A DNA stretch of 64,000 nt from Arthrobacter sp. E3 (GTDB taxonomy: Bacteria; Actinomycetota; Actinomycetes; Actinomycetales; Micrococcaceae): NCBI RefSeq assembly GCF_017353415.1, contig NZ_JAFMPX010000018.1, positions 1 through 64,000 of the forward strand, read 5' to 3'. Numbering within the stretch: the stretch's first letter is position 1; each line of letters opens with the position of its first letter. The notes under the pieces were generated by a model, which did no database searches, was not told the DNA's origin, and worked only from the letters and a program-made list of their open reading frames with translations. The translations under genes and the position numbers were made by a program. Positions 51,332 through 60,917 of this stretch are shown here, one piece after another.

Positions 51332-52218
51332 ATGCAGCGAATCGTGCCCAATGTATAAGTGTCAAGGCAACGCGGACGACGTCGGCCGCTTCTATGCAGA
51401 TGTCCTCCCGGACACGTCCATGGACGTGGTTGCCTCCTATCCCACGAACAATTGGCCAGACTTCCAACGCCATCTCGCGGGGCAACCGCTGGTTGTGGAT
51501 GTGAGCGTGGGTGGTTATCAGCTCCGTCTTATCAATGCGGGAGGCGAGTACCGGCCCACTCCGGCGTTGTCTATCATCCTGACCGTGGATCCGAGGTCGT
51601 TCAAGGGCGGCGCTGATGAGGCACGCACCCTAATGGCGACAATGTGGGCGGCGCTCGCAGATGGTGGCGAGGTTCGCATGCCTTTGGACGAATACCCTCA
51701 CAGCAAACTGTATGGCTGGGTTCAGGACAAGTTTGGGGTGAACTGGCAATTGATGCTTGCCGCACCGGACGCTGAGCGGCGCCCGGGCGTGATGCCCCAA
51801 GTTTCTGTTCACCGGCGAGGCCGCCAAGGCGCAACAGGCGATCGACCTCTACACAGGCCTGCTCCCGAACTCGGCCCCGGGAATGTCCGTGCAGAAGCCA
51901 GATGATGCGGGAGGCCTCCTTTTCGCGGAGTTCACACTGGCTGGACAATGGTTCTCTGCGATGGATTGCGGAGCGGGGCACGACTTCACGTTCACCCCGG
52001 GGCTCTCCCTTCAGGTCGAATGCACGGATCAGGAACAGATCGACTCGTTGTGGGAAGCTCTCAGTGCCGTGCCCGAAGCCGAACAGTGCGGCTGGTTGGT
52101 GGACAGGTTTGGGGTGAGCTGGCAGATTGTGCCGCGGAATATGGCCGAGCTGATGCAGAACCCGGGCGCCTATGAAAGGATGCTCACCATGAAGAAAATC
52201 ATCGTCGCAGATCTCTAA
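51332..52218 (+). pseudogene. Two-domain VOC (PhnB-like) protein with two frameshifts
   Basis: It starts at ATG 51332 as MQRIVPNV. The frame then shifts at 51356-51359 (an extra base; TAA in the original frame) into CQGNADDVGRFYADVLPD. The frame shifts again in the C-run at 51795-51798 (an extra C), continuing KFLFTGEAAKAQQAIDLYTG ... EQCGWLVDRFGVSWQIVPRN to the stop. With both bases removed it is one continuous protein of about 294 residues. Homologous domains bind small ligands or metals; function unknown. Confidence 0.8.
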
Positions 52219-52391
52219 GGCACGGCGGCGCCAGCCTATGACTTAGCCCACATGCGGCCAGCCCGGCTGGCGACACGCGCTAAAGTGGATCGCGGTACCC
52301 GCCGACGAGTGCCCTGTGGCCTGTGCCCGAAGGGAACAAACGGCGATCACCCACGCATCGCTCCATTTCACCGGTCCGCAGGAAGAAGTTC

Positions 52392-54056
52392 ATGACTCTC
52401 GCACACCCCTTGGCCAACAGGCTGGTCCCGGCCGCTACCGTCCTGGCCGCAGCATTGGTTCTTGCCAGCTGTTCACCAGCCGCCACGTCCTCGGATACCA
52501 GCACTGACGCTGGCACGCCAGTCACCGGCGGAACCTTGGTGTACGCCTCCGGCGATGCCGAACCCACCTGTCTGGATCCGCACGTCGGCGGCAACTACCC
52601 GCAGGCACTTGTTGCCTCGCAATACTTGGAGACCCTGTACACGAAGGACGCAGACGGCAAGCTGATCCCCTGGCTTGCAGAGGACTCCACCGTGTCCGAC
52701 GACGGGCTGACGCGCACTGTGAAGATCCGGGACGGAATCAAGTTCACCGATGGTACCGCCCTGGATGCTGCCGCGGTCAAGACAAACTTTGAGCACCTTT
52801 TGAACCCGGAAACGGCCTCATCCACCGGCTACCTGGCACTGGGCAAGATCGACTCCATGGACGCTGTCGACGCCACCACCCTGGAGCTGAAGCTCAAGAC
52901 CCCTGACAACTCGCTGCTCGAGTCCTTCTCCATGCCTTGGGTTGCCATCGAATCCCCCACGGCACTCAAACGCACCCAGGCCGAAAATTGTGCATCTCCC
53001 GTCGGAACCGGCCCGTTCAAGGTCGAGTCCTGGAAGAAGCAGGACTCGGTAAACCTGGTCCGCAACGCCGATTATGTGCTCCCTGTTTCGACAGCGGCAC
53101 ACGCGGGAACCGCCTACCTGGATGCCATCACCTGGCGCTTCATCCCCGAGGCGGCAACGCGCTATGCGGCACTGCAGGCTGGGGAAGTTCAGGTCATCGA
53201 TAACGCCCAGCCGGACGCCATTGCCGCAGCTGGCAAGGTCTCCACGATCAAACACCTGGATGCGCCCCGCCCCGGCGCCTCCAACCGCATTGAGCTGAAC
53301 TCCTCCAAGGCACCGTTCAATGATGCCAAGGTCAGGGAGGCCTTCATCCATGCGGTGAACGTCAAGGCAAGCATCGACTCCTTGTTCTTCGGCACGGCGC
53401 CGCAGTCATTCTCCGCCCTGTCCAGTGTGGAACCGCTGGCTTACTCGGAAGAGTCCCTGTTTGGTTACGACGCCGCCAAGGCTGGCAAGTTGCTGGATGC
53501 CGCGGGTTGGAGCAACCGCGATTCCGAAGGTTACCGTGTCAAGGACGGAACCCGGCTCTCACTCACGTTTCCTGTGAGCACCAGTCAATCGATCCCGGCG
53601 GAGCAGTCGCTCTTTGAGCAGATGCAGGCCACGGCCAAGGAATCGGGCATCGAGATCAAGATCAACTTGTTGGATCTCTCCAGCTGGTACGGGGACCTGG
53701 CCAAGAATGACTACGACTTGGTGTCCGCTCCGTACACCAAGGTTGGCCCGAGTGTTCTCTCCGTCCTGTTCAGCTCCGCTTCAACTATTCCCGCACCCTC
53801 CGGCTATTTCGCCAACCACTCCCAGGTTAAGGACCCGGCCCTTGACGCGTTGCTTGAGACCGCAGGTTCCACCAAGGATGAGGCCGAGCGCAAGGACCTC
53901 TACACGCAGGTGCAGAAAAAGGTTCTGGAGGGCTACTACGTGCTGCCGCTCTATGACCAGCAAAACCACTTCCTTTACTCGGACAAACTGAAGAACGTGG
54001 GTGCCACCACGGCCGTGGCAACACCGACGTTCTTCGACACCTGGCTGGCCAACTAG
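52392..54056 (+). CDS. ABC transporter substrate-binding lipoprotein (SBP family 5)
   Basis: This 554-residue lipoprotein has a signal peptide with lipobox LASC at about residue 22-25. The DppA/OppA-type domain begins TGGTLVYASGDAEP, with GTGPFKVESWKKQD near 210 and APFNDAKVREAFIHAV near 305. It captures peptides, nickel-like or other small solutes outside the membrane and delivers them to the two permeases downstream. AGGAAG precedes the start. It is the first gene of a four-gene operon. Confidence 0.93.
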   Translation: MTLAHPLANRLVPAATVLAAALVLASCSPAATSSDTSTDAGTPVTGGTLVYASGDAEPTCLDPHVGGNYPQALVASQYLETLYTKDADGKLIPWLAEDSTVSDDGLTRTVKIRDGIKFTDGTALDAAAVKTNFEHLLNPETASSTGYLALGKIDSMDAVDATTLELKLKTPDNSLLESFSMPWVAIESPTALKRTQAENCASPVGTGPFKVESWKKQDSVNLVRNADYVLPVSTAAHAGTAYLDAITWRFIPEAATRYAALQAGEVQVIDNAQPDAIAAAGKVSTIKHLDAPRPGASNRIELNSSKAPFNDAKVREAFIHAVNVKASIDSLFFGTAPQSFSALSSVEPLAYSEESLFGYDAAKAGKLLDAAGWSNRDSEGYRVKDGTRLSLTFPVSTSQSIPAEQSLFEQMQATAKESGIEIKINLLDLSSWYGDLAKNDYDLVSAPYTKVGPSVLSVLFSSASTIPAPSGYFANHSQVKDPALDALLETAGSTKDEAERKDLYTQVQKKVLEGYYVLPLYDQQNHFLYSDKLKNVGATTAVATPTFFDTWLAN

Positions 54057-54080
54057 ATCCTTCACAAGACGCCCCCGCCC

Positions 54081-55058
54081 ATGAGTGCCTCCGCAGCCGC
54101 CACCAACCGATCCCACGGTAGTTTTGGGGCATCCGTTCGTTGGCTGCTGCGCAAGCTTGGTGGGGGTATCTTTGTGCTCTGGGCAGTAGCTACCGCAATC
54201 TTCTTTGGCATCCGGATGATTCCCGGGGACCCAGCAGAGGCCATCCTGGGTGGCCCTGGGTCTCAGGCCTCGCCCGAAGCCCTTGCAGCAGCCCGGGCCC
54301 AGTATGGCTTGGACCTGCCCCTGCACGTCCAGTACTTTGGCCAGCTGTGGCGCTTGGCCACTGGGAACATGGGCACGTCCTATTCGTTGAAGATCCCGGT
54401 CACCGACGTGCTGCGAGAGCTGGTCCCTTCCACCCTGATCCTGGCTGTTCTCGCGCTCCTGCTGGCCTGGGCCATGGCGCTGGTGCTGGCTGTGCTGTCC
54501 ACGCGCAGCGGAGGCTTGGGTACGGCGCTGGCATCCGGGCTGGAAATCGTCTCAGCCGCGGTGCCGCACTTTTGGCTGGCCAGCGTGCTCATCATGGTCT
54601 TCTCCACGGCGCTGGGGTGGCTTCCGCCGGTGAGCACCAACACCCCAGCCGGCTTGGTGCTGCCTGTCATTACCCTGGCGTTGCCGCTGGCAGGATTTCT
54701 GGGTCAGGTCATGCGGGACACCATGGAGGAGGCCCAGCGTTCCGCATTTGCGCTTTCTGCACGGGCACGCGGGGAATCAGAAACCGGCGTGCTACTGCGC
54801 CATTCACTGCGGCACGCAGCGCTTCCCGGCATTGCGCTCTCAGGCTGGGCGTTGGGTTCGCTGCTCTCGGGCGCCGTGGTGGTGGAGTCCATCTTCGCCC
54901 GTCCTGGGCTGGGACGTTCATTGCTCTCTGCGGTGACCACCCGCGACATACCGTTGGTCACCGGCGTCGCACTTCTTTCCGCTGCCTCCTATGTGGTGAT
55001 CATGGCCCTGTCAGACATTGCAGAGCGCCTAGTGGACCCACGGATCAGCGCGCCATGA
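54081..55058 (+). CDS. ABC transporter permease (DppB/OppB type)
   Basis: This 325-residue permease has six predicted helices. The N-terminal FFGIRMIPGDPAEAIL segment is characteristic of DppB-like subunits. The EAA loop is ALSARARGESETGVLLRHSL followed by LPGIALSGWALG. It forms the transmembrane channel with the next gene. The stop overlaps that gene's ATG. Confidence 0.93.
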   Translation: MSASAAATNRSHGSFGASVRWLLRKLGGGIFVLWAVATAIFFGIRMIPGDPAEAILGGPGSQASPEALAAARAQYGLDLPLHVQYFGQLWRLATGNMGTSYSLKIPVTDVLRELVPSTLILAVLALLLAWAMALVLAVLSTRSGGLGTALASGLEIVSAAVPHFWLASVLIMVFSTALGWLPPVSTNTPAGLVLPVITLALPLAGFLGQVMRDTMEEAQRSAFALSARARGESETGVLLRHSLRHAALPGIALSGWALGSLLSGAVVVESIFARPGLGRSLLSAVTTRDIPLVTGVALLSAASYVVIMALSDIAERLVDPRISAP

Positions 55059-55948
55059 GTATCTTGGAACCGGCTCTGCCGTCAGTGGATCCGGTGCTGA
55101 ACCCACATACGGCCCGTAAGGCACGCCCCGGCGGCACCTTTGCGAGACAGATTGCGGCCCACATCCCCTGGGTCGTGTCCACCGCCGTGCTGCTCTTCTT
55201 TGTTCTTGCAGCCATCGCACCGAACCTCTTGGCACCCGTTGACCCGCTGGCCATCAACCCCAGCGAAGCGTTCTCCGCACCCGGTGCCGGGCACCTACTT
55301 GGCACCGACGAATCGGGCAGAGACATTTACTCCCGCATTGTCCACGGATCACGAGCCTCACTGCTCATTGGTGCTGCGGCTACCGGCATAGGTCTCAGCT
55401 TGGCGTTGGTGCTGGGGACCATCGCCGGATTTGGTGGGCGGTGGCTGGACTTTGGCGTGGGCCGGATCCTGGAGGTGCTGTTTGCCTTGCCGGGACTGCT
55501 GCTGGCCCTCGTGTTCATCGCCCTTGCAGGACCGGGCGTGGCCACCACTGTTATTGCGGTGGGCCTGACCACCGCACCCGGATACGCCAGGATGATCCGT
55601 GCGCAAATCATTGCGCTGCGGACCTCCCCCATGGTCGAGGCCGCCACGGTGCTGGGGCGCAGCCGGACCCGCATCCTGACCACCCATATCCTTCCCAACG
55701 CACTGGCGCCCATTGCCGTGCTTGCCACGTTGGGATTGGGACAGGCCATTCTTTGGGCCGCTTCGCTGAGCTTTTTGGGACTGGGAGCACCTCCGCCCGC
55801 CCCCGAATGGGGCACCATGCTTTCGGCTGGCCGCACCTACCTTGTCCTGGCCTGGTGGATGACGCTGTTCCCGGGGCTCGCCATTGTGCTGGTTGCCGCT
55901 GCTGCCACGGTTCTCTCCCGATCGCTGAAGTCGCGAGGTCCCCGGTGA
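55055..55948 (+). CDS. ABC transporter permease (DppC/OppC type)
   Basis: This 297-residue permease has the DppC-type periplasmic loop HLLGTDESGRDIYSRIVHGSR and the EAA motif EAATVLGRSRTRILTTHILPN. It has about five or six helices. ATG at 55055 overlaps the previous stop (ATGA), and its own stop overlaps the ATPase start (GTGA). Confidence 0.93.
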   Translation: MSILEPALPSVDPVLNPHTARKARPGGTFARQIAAHIPWVVSTAVLLFFVLAAIAPNLLAPVDPLAINPSEAFSAPGAGHLLGTDESGRDIYSRIVHGSRASLLIGAAATGIGLSLALVLGTIAGFGGRWLDFGVGRILEVLFALPGLLLALVFIALAGPGVATTVIAVGLTTAPGYARMIRAQIIALRTSPMVEAATVLGRSRTRILTTHILPNALAPIAVLATLGLGQAILWAASLSFLGLGAPPPAPEWGTMLSAGRTYLVLAWWMTLFPGLAIVLVAAAATVLSRSLKSRGPR

Positions 55949-57639
55949 GCGCGGGCGAGCCCGTTCTCCGGGTCGAGAATCTGAACGTCTCCTTTGGTGG
56001 AAGGAACGTTGTCAGCGGGGTTTCCTTCACGGTGCATCCCGGGGAATGTCTGGCGTTGGTGGGCGAATCCGGGTCCGGTAAGTCGGTTACCGCCAGGTCC
56101 CTGATCGGCTTGGCCGGACCGGGCTCACTGGTACAGGTCGAGACACTCGACGTTGCCGGCCGTGACGCCCGCAATGTGTCACAGCGCAGCTGGCGTGCCA
56201 TCCGCGGCAAACATGTGGGGTTGATCCTGCAGGACGCGCTGACGTCCCTGGACCCGCTGCGAAAAATCGGGAAGGAAATTGACGACGCGCTGCGCATTCA
56301 CTCCGGCCTTTCCGGAGCGCAACGTGCCGCGCGCGTGATGGAACTTCTGGACACCGTGGGCCTGGACGATCCCATCCGCCGGGCTGCCCAACGGTCAGGG
56401 GAACTCTCCGGCGGTATGCGCCAGCGTGCGCTGATTGCCTCAGCCATAGCCTGGGACCCCCAGCTGGTCATTGCCGATGAGCCCACCACTGCACTGGATG
56501 CGACCATCGCCGCTTCTGTCATGGCCCGGCTGGGTGAATTGCGTCAAACAGGCTCGGGGATGCTTCTGATCAGCCACGACCTTGCGACCGTGGCAAATGT
56601 GGCCGATTCCATTGCCGTCATGCAGGCCGGACGCATCGTGGAACGCGGCCCAAAGGAGCAGGTCCTCAACGACCCGCAGCACCCCTACACCCGTGCGCTG
56701 CTGGCGGCGGTTCCTGCGGGCAAGCCACGCTTCACGCGCCTGTCCCCCGCTGTGGACACCCCCGCGACTTCATCGCACCAGCCAGCCAAGATTGTGTCAG
56801 CGCAGAGCGAGCTGGCATCCCCGGGCGAGGTCGCTGCGCAAGGTGAGGCGGCCGACGTCGTGCTTCCAGTGCTCAGCGCACGCGGGCTGTGCAAAAGTTT
56901 CCCGCTGGCCGGGAAAGCTAATTTCAGGGCCGTGCACAGTGTCGACTTCGAGCTGCTGCCCGGGCGAACCCTAGGCGTGGTGGGTGAATCCGGTTCCGGG
57001 AAGACCACCACCGCCCGCATCGCCCTGGGACTGATAAAGCCCGACGCCGGAGATGTGCGGCTCTTCGGTGAACCGTGGAGCGCGGTGCCCGAATCCGGGC
57101 GCCGATCACGCCGCTCGTCGCTGGGCGCCATTTACCAGGACCCACTTTCCTCCTTCGACCCGCGTCTTTCCACCGGCTCGCTGCTGGCCGACGCACTGAG
57201 CTCTGGTGCCACCCGGAATCCGCGCTCCCACTCCAAGAGAATCAACGAACTGCTGGAGATGGTGGGTCTGGAACAGGATGTGGCAGCACGCAATCCCGCT
57301 AGACTCTCGGGTGGGCAGCGGCAGCGTCTGGCCATTGCCCGCGCCCTGGCACCGGACCCGCGCGTGTTGATCTGCGATGAGCCTGTCTCCGCCCTCGATG
57401 TCTCCATCCAGGCCCAAGTCCTTGACCTGCTTGATGAACTGCAGCAGCGGCTTGGGCTGAGCTACCTGTTCATCTCCCACGACCTCTCGGTGATCAGGCA
57501 CATGAGTGATGATGTGCTGGTCATGCGCTCGGGGGAAGTTGTTGAATCCGGGGCAACCGAAGCTGTATTCACCGCGCCGCAGCACCAGTACACGCGGGAG
57601 TTGTTGGCGGCGGCGCCGCCGCTCCTGCGTGGACGCTGA
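55945..57639 (+). CDS. ABC transporter ATPase, two nucleotide-binding domains fused
   Basis: This 564-residue tandem ATPase powers the peptide-type importer. Domain 1 has Walker A GESGSGKS (about 40), signature LSGGMRQRAL (about 154) and Walker B LVIADEP. Domain 2 has GESGSGKT (about 350), signature LSGGQRQRLA (about 455) and VLICDEP. It therefore replaces separate DppD and DppF subunits. Oligopeptide-type C-terminal extensions (HPYTRALLAAVP, HQYTRELLAAAP) follow each domain. The GTG start overlaps the previous stop. Confidence 0.93.
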   Translation: MSAGEPVLRVENLNVSFGGRNVVSGVSFTVHPGECLALVGESGSGKSVTARSLIGLAGPGSLVQVETLDVAGRDARNVSQRSWRAIRGKHVGLILQDALTSLDPLRKIGKEIDDALRIHSGLSGAQRAARVMELLDTVGLDDPIRRAAQRSGELSGGMRQRALIASAIAWDPQLVIADEPTTALDATIAASVMARLGELRQTGSGMLLISHDLATVANVADSIAVMQAGRIVERGPKEQVLNDPQHPYTRALLAAVPAGKPRFTRLSPAVDTPATSSHQPAKIVSAQSELASPGEVAAQGEAADVVLPVLSARGLCKSFPLAGKANFRAVHSVDFELLPGRTLGVVGESGSGKTTTARIALGLIKPDAGDVRLFGEPWSAVPESGRRSRRSSLGAIYQDPLSSFDPRLSTGSLLADALSSGATRNPRSHSKRINELLEMVGLEQDVAARNPARLSGGQRQRLAIARALAPDPRVLICDEPVSALDVSIQAQVLDLLDELQQRLGLSYLFISHDLSVIRHMSDDVLVMRSGEVVESGATEAVFTAPQHQYTRELLAAAPPLLRGR

Positions 57640-57738
57640 GGCAGCCCGAGTTTCAATCTGCAGGCTGCCCCGTAGACTCTGAACGTGCCGGCACGGGGAC
57701 TGCACATTCATCACTGGGACGAAACTCAAGGAGCATCG

Positions 57739-58584
57739 GTGCGGAACTCTCAAGACATCGTGGTTGGCTATGACGGCTCCGCTGAAGCATGCCAAGCAGT
57801 ATTGTGGGCCGTGACGCAAGCCGTACTGAGGAACTGCCGGCTGCACCTGGTTCATTGCCACCTACGGCCAGTGCCGCCCCAAGACGCCCCACCGGTCCGC
57901 GCCGCAGCAGGAAATGCCGTGGCCCCCTCCCCTGAAACCATCCTCGCCGAGGGCGTGGCACTGGCGAAGGGCATCGCCCCGGAGCTGGATGTACATGAAA
58001 GCCTGATCTACGGTTGGCCCGCCATGCATCTGAGCAAAATCTCGGCCGCCGAGGAGATGCTTGTCGTGGGCAGCCGGGGCATTGGCGGTTTCATGGGCCT
58101 CCTCGCCGGGTCTGTAAGCCTGGAATTGGCGGCGACGGCCAACTGTCCCGTCGCGGTCATCAGAATGCCGGAGCAACCTCCTGCCGGGGCAGTCGTCGTG
58201 GCCATTGACGCAACCGGCTCTGCAGCAGCCCTGGCTGACGCGTGCTCAATGGCCGTGTTGACGGGTGCCGCTTTGAAGGTGCTGCATGTGCGGCCTGACA
58301 AGAATGGTTTGTCATTGATCCGGAGACGCAGCAGCAAGGTGCCAGCCGACGTTTTGGAGGCTGCCCTGGCAAGCGCCCGCAATCTTGCTCCCGGAGCCAG
58401 CATCGAAGGGGAACTGCTCACTGAGAAGAACGCCGCCCGTGCAATTCTCAAAGCTTCCCAGGACGCCAGCCTGATAGTGATGGGAACCACGGGACGCGGA
58501 CTGATCAAGGGCGTCATCGGCTCCACCACGCATGCGGTGCTCCACCACGCGCGCGGACCGGTCCTCGTCTCACGACGGAACTGA
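57739..58584 (+). CDS. Tandem-domain universal stress protein
   Basis: This 281-residue protein has two UspA domains. Domain 1 (IVVGYDGSAEACQAVLWA; ATP motif GSRGIGGFMGLLAGSVS) is followed by domain 2 from about residue 150 (VVVAIDATGSAAAL; GTTGRGLIKGVIGSTTHAV). The second motif also fits nucleotide binding. GTG at 57739 has AAGGAG, so it is preferred to the GTG at 57685. It converges with the pfkB-like gene. No DosR-like box was found nearby. Confidence 0.9.
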   Translation: MRNSQDIVVGYDGSAEACQAVLWAVTQAVLRNCRLHLVHCHLRPVPPQDAPPVRAAAGNAVAPSPETILAEGVALAKGIAPELDVHESLIYGWPAMHLSKISAAEEMLVVGSRGIGGFMGLLAGSVSLELAATANCPVAVIRMPEQPPAGAVVVAIDATGSAAALADACSMAVLTGAALKVLHVRPDKNGLSLIRRRSSKVPADVLEAALASARNLAPGASIEGELLTEKNAARAILKASQDASLIVMGTTGRGLIKGVIGSTTHAVLHHARGPVLVSRRN

Positions 58585-58596
58585 ACTTCTCAGTTC
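58578..58596. terminator. Hairpin between convergent USP and pfkB genes
   Basis: GAACTGA and TCAGTTC form a perfect 7-bp stem with a 5-nt loop overlapping the USP stop codon. It is likely a bidirectional terminator. Confidence 0.45.
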
Positions 58597-58612
58597 GCCG
58601 ACGATGGGCCGG

Positions 58613-59632
58613 TCACTCGAAAGTGAGTGCAAGGGCCGCGATTTCCGCCTCGAGGCGATCGACGTCGTCCCGGCAGCACAGTTCCGTTGCCGGTGAAATC
58701 ACGGCGGCACTTCCCGCGGCCACCGCCGATCTCAGGGCCGCCTCAGCCGGGTAGCCCTGTGCGAGTCGCAGGACAAACGCGGCTAGAAAGCTGTCACCGG
58801 CGCCGACCGTGCTGACCACCTTGACCGACGGCGTTGGCAGCCGGATGGCCCCGGACTTGGAGGCGAGCACGGCCCCGGCTTCGCCCAGTGTCAGCGCGAC
58901 GTATTCTGCGCAACCCTCCGCAATCAGCGCGGAGGCCGCGTCGATTTGGCTCTGTTCGCTGTCAAGGGTTGCACCGACATGCTCGGCCAGTTCCCGCCGG
59001 CTGGGTTTGACCAGAAAGACTCCCTCGGCGAGGGCTTCTGCAAGGGCCAGCCCCGAGGTGTCCACCACGCAGCGCACGTCGGCCTCCCGTGCCAGCCTCG
59101 CGAGCTGTGCGTAGAAGTCATCAGGAACTCCCGGCGGCAGGCTGCCGCTGGCAATCAAATATCCACCTGACCGGATGGTCCGGCCAACAATCTTCAAGCA
59201 ATTACGCCACTCATTTTCACTAAATTCAGGGCCTTCCAGGACGAACCGGAATTGTTTCCCCGTTGATTTCTCATCAACTGTGACATTCTGCCGGGTGCTC
59301 CCTTGCACTGCCGCCACCAAAACAGGGATTCCCTCGGCTTCCATCAACCGGCGGTAGGTGTCTCCGGTGGTGCCGCCTGCGGTGTAAACAGCCACGGCCT
59401 GGCCACCGAGCCGGTGTATCACCCTGGCCACGTTTGCCCCGCCGCCTCCCGGATCGAGGGTGCTGCGACTGCACCGGAGTTTGTGGCCGCTGTAGACAAC
59501 GTCCGTTGACGTACTGACGTCCAGTGCGGGGTTCATGGTGAGGGTGACGATTTGCTTGGAGCGCCATGAGGATGAAGCATCCGTGAGCCCCACCAATGGC
59601 GAACCGGCCCTCTTGGAATCGATGGGTTTCAT
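58613..59632 (-). CDS. pfkB: PfkB-family sugar kinase (phosphofructokinase-like)
   Basis: This 339-residue ribokinase-fold kinase has IVTLTMNPALDVSTSTD, typical of the FruK/PfkB/LacC subgroup, and GGGANVARVIHRLGG at about 65. The anion hole and catalytic Asp are in VGAGDSFLAAFVLRLA near 290. It probably phosphorylates fructose-6-phosphate, fructose-1-phosphate or tagatose-6-phosphate. The N-terminus is about 25 residues longer than usual, and GAAGGGA lies 12 nt before ATG 59632. In M. tuberculosis a pfkB gene sits beside USPs in the DosR regulon, as here. Confidence 0.9.
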   Translation of the reverse strand: MKPIDSKRAGSPLVGLTDASSSWRSKQIVTLTMNPALDVSTSTDVVYSGHKLRCSRSTLDPGGGGANVARVIHRLGGQAVAVYTAGGTTGDTYRRLMEAEGIPVLVAAVQGSTRQNVTVDEKSTGKQFRFVLEGPEFSENEWRNCLKIVGRTIRSGGYLIASGSLPPGVPDDFYAQLARLAREADVRCVVDTSGLALAEALAEGVFLVKPSRRELAEHVGATLDSEQSQIDAASALIAEGCAEYVALTLGEAGAVLASKSGAIRLPTPSVKVVSTVGAGDSFLAAFVLRLAQGYPAEAALRSAVAAGSAAVISPATELCCRDDVDRLEAEIAALALTFE

Positions 59633-59856
59633 GGATTAACTGGTCCCTTCAGGGCTCGTTTTCGTCCAGTTCAGTTGCAGACCCGGACGCTGCGAATGTC
59701 ATCTCTGTGCAGTGGGTAGAAGCATAGGACACCAAAGTAGGGACGTCCATGTGTGTCCAGCACAGTCATCCTGGTCGGCACTACCGCCGCATGTCTAACA
59801 GTCAGGCCGGCGTGGGAGGCATAGCAGGCAGAGCCCGCTCCGACTAGCATTGAGCG

Positions 59857-60816
59857 ATGATACAAAAGAGCCGATTTCTTGTTGTGCTTGTGCTTGGATT
59901 CACGACGCTCGGATTGATCATGGCGGGATGTGCCGCCCCAAGCCCCGTTGCCAGCCCGATACCGTCTCCTCAGACATCTGCCTCAAGCCCACCGGTCAGC
60001 AGTCCCACTGCAAGTGCAGGAACATTGCCTGAAATCGATCATGTAGTCATCGTCGTCGAGGAGAACAAACCGGCGTCAAGCATCCTGGGTAATGCTGATG
60101 CACCCTACTTCAACAAGTTGGCCGCCGACAACGCACTGGCGACCAACTATCAGGCAGCAACCCACCCGAGCCTGCCCAACTACCTGGCCCTCACCAGCGG
60201 GACCACCGCTGGGATCAAGGACGACTGCAGCCCCGGCGCCGATTGCACAGCACGGGTACCCAGCATCGCGGATACCATCGAAAAAGCGGGGAGGACCTGG
60301 AAGATGTACGCCGAGAGCATGCCTGCCCCCTGCACTGCAAAGAATTCCGGCCTGTACGCGGTGAAACACAACCCCTTCATGTATTACCCAGGCGTTACCG
60401 ACAATCGTGCCTCATGCGAGGCTCATGTGGTTCCCTTTACCCAGCTCAGTGATGACTTGAAATCCGCTGCAAGCTTGCCAAACTATGTATTTATCAGCCC
60501 CAATCTTTGCAACGACATGCACGACTGTCCTGTGTCGACCGGCGATGCCTGGCTGTCAGAGCAAGTCCCCAAGATTCTGGATTCACCGGCCTTCACCACG
60601 AAGAACTCCCTGCTGGTGATCACGTGGGACGAAGGCAAAGGAGACAACAACGCCGTGTCGACTGTGTTCGCCGGACCTGCCGCCAGACGGTCCCACGAAT
60701 CCTCAGTGGCTTACAGCCACTATTCCTTGTTGCACACTATAGAAATCCTGTGGGGCTTGGAACCCTTGACCGACAAAGACAAAAACGCGGCCGTCATGAC
60801 CGACATGCTGAAATAA
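59857..60816 (+). CDS. Phosphoesterase family lipoprotein (acid phosphatase/phospholipase C-like)
   Basis: This 319-residue protein has a signal peptide with lipobox MAGC at about residue 25, a Pro/Ser-rich linker (30-55) and a phosphoesterase domain. That domain begins HVVIVVEENKPASSIL, with ATHPSLPNYLALTSG near 110 and LLVITWDEGKGDNN near 255 carrying metal-binding acidic residues. It probably hydrolyses phosphomonoesters or phospholipids outside the cell. A strong terminator hairpin follows. Confidence 0.88.
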   Translation: MIQKSRFLVVLVLGFTTLGLIMAGCAAPSPVASPIPSPQTSASSPPVSSPTASAGTLPEIDHVVIVVEENKPASSILGNADAPYFNKLAADNALATNYQAATHPSLPNYLALTSGTTAGIKDDCSPGADCTARVPSIADTIEKAGRTWKMYAESMPAPCTAKNSGLYAVKHNPFMYYPGVTDNRASCEAHVVPFTQLSDDLKSAASLPNYVFISPNLCNDMHDCPVSTGDAWLSEQVPKILDSPAFTTKNSLLVITWDEGKGDNNAVSTVFAGPAARRSHESSVAYSHYSLLHTIEILWGLEPLTDKDKNAAVMTDMLK

Positions 60817-60879
60817 CACCCTGCTAGCAGTTCCATGAGGGCCAGCACGCTTGAGTGCTGCGCGTTTAATGACGTGGAT

Positions 60880-60905
60880 CCCTGCAAACGATGCCGTTTG
60901 CAGGG
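60880..60905. terminator. Strong bidirectional terminator
   Basis: CCCTGCAAACG and CGTTTGCAGGG form a perfect 11-bp stem with an ATGC loop. It lies between the convergent phosphoesterase and SDR genes. Confidence 0.75.
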
Positions 60906-60917
60906 ACCCACCGTGGT

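Noticed and set aside
59642-59656. GGTCCCTTCAGGGCT upstream of pfkB as an eighth DosR-like box
   Set aside because: It begins only 10 bp before the start codon, and its complement contains the probable ribosome site GAAGGGA. It is better explained as a Shine-Dalgarno region, although a start further downstream would reopen the question.
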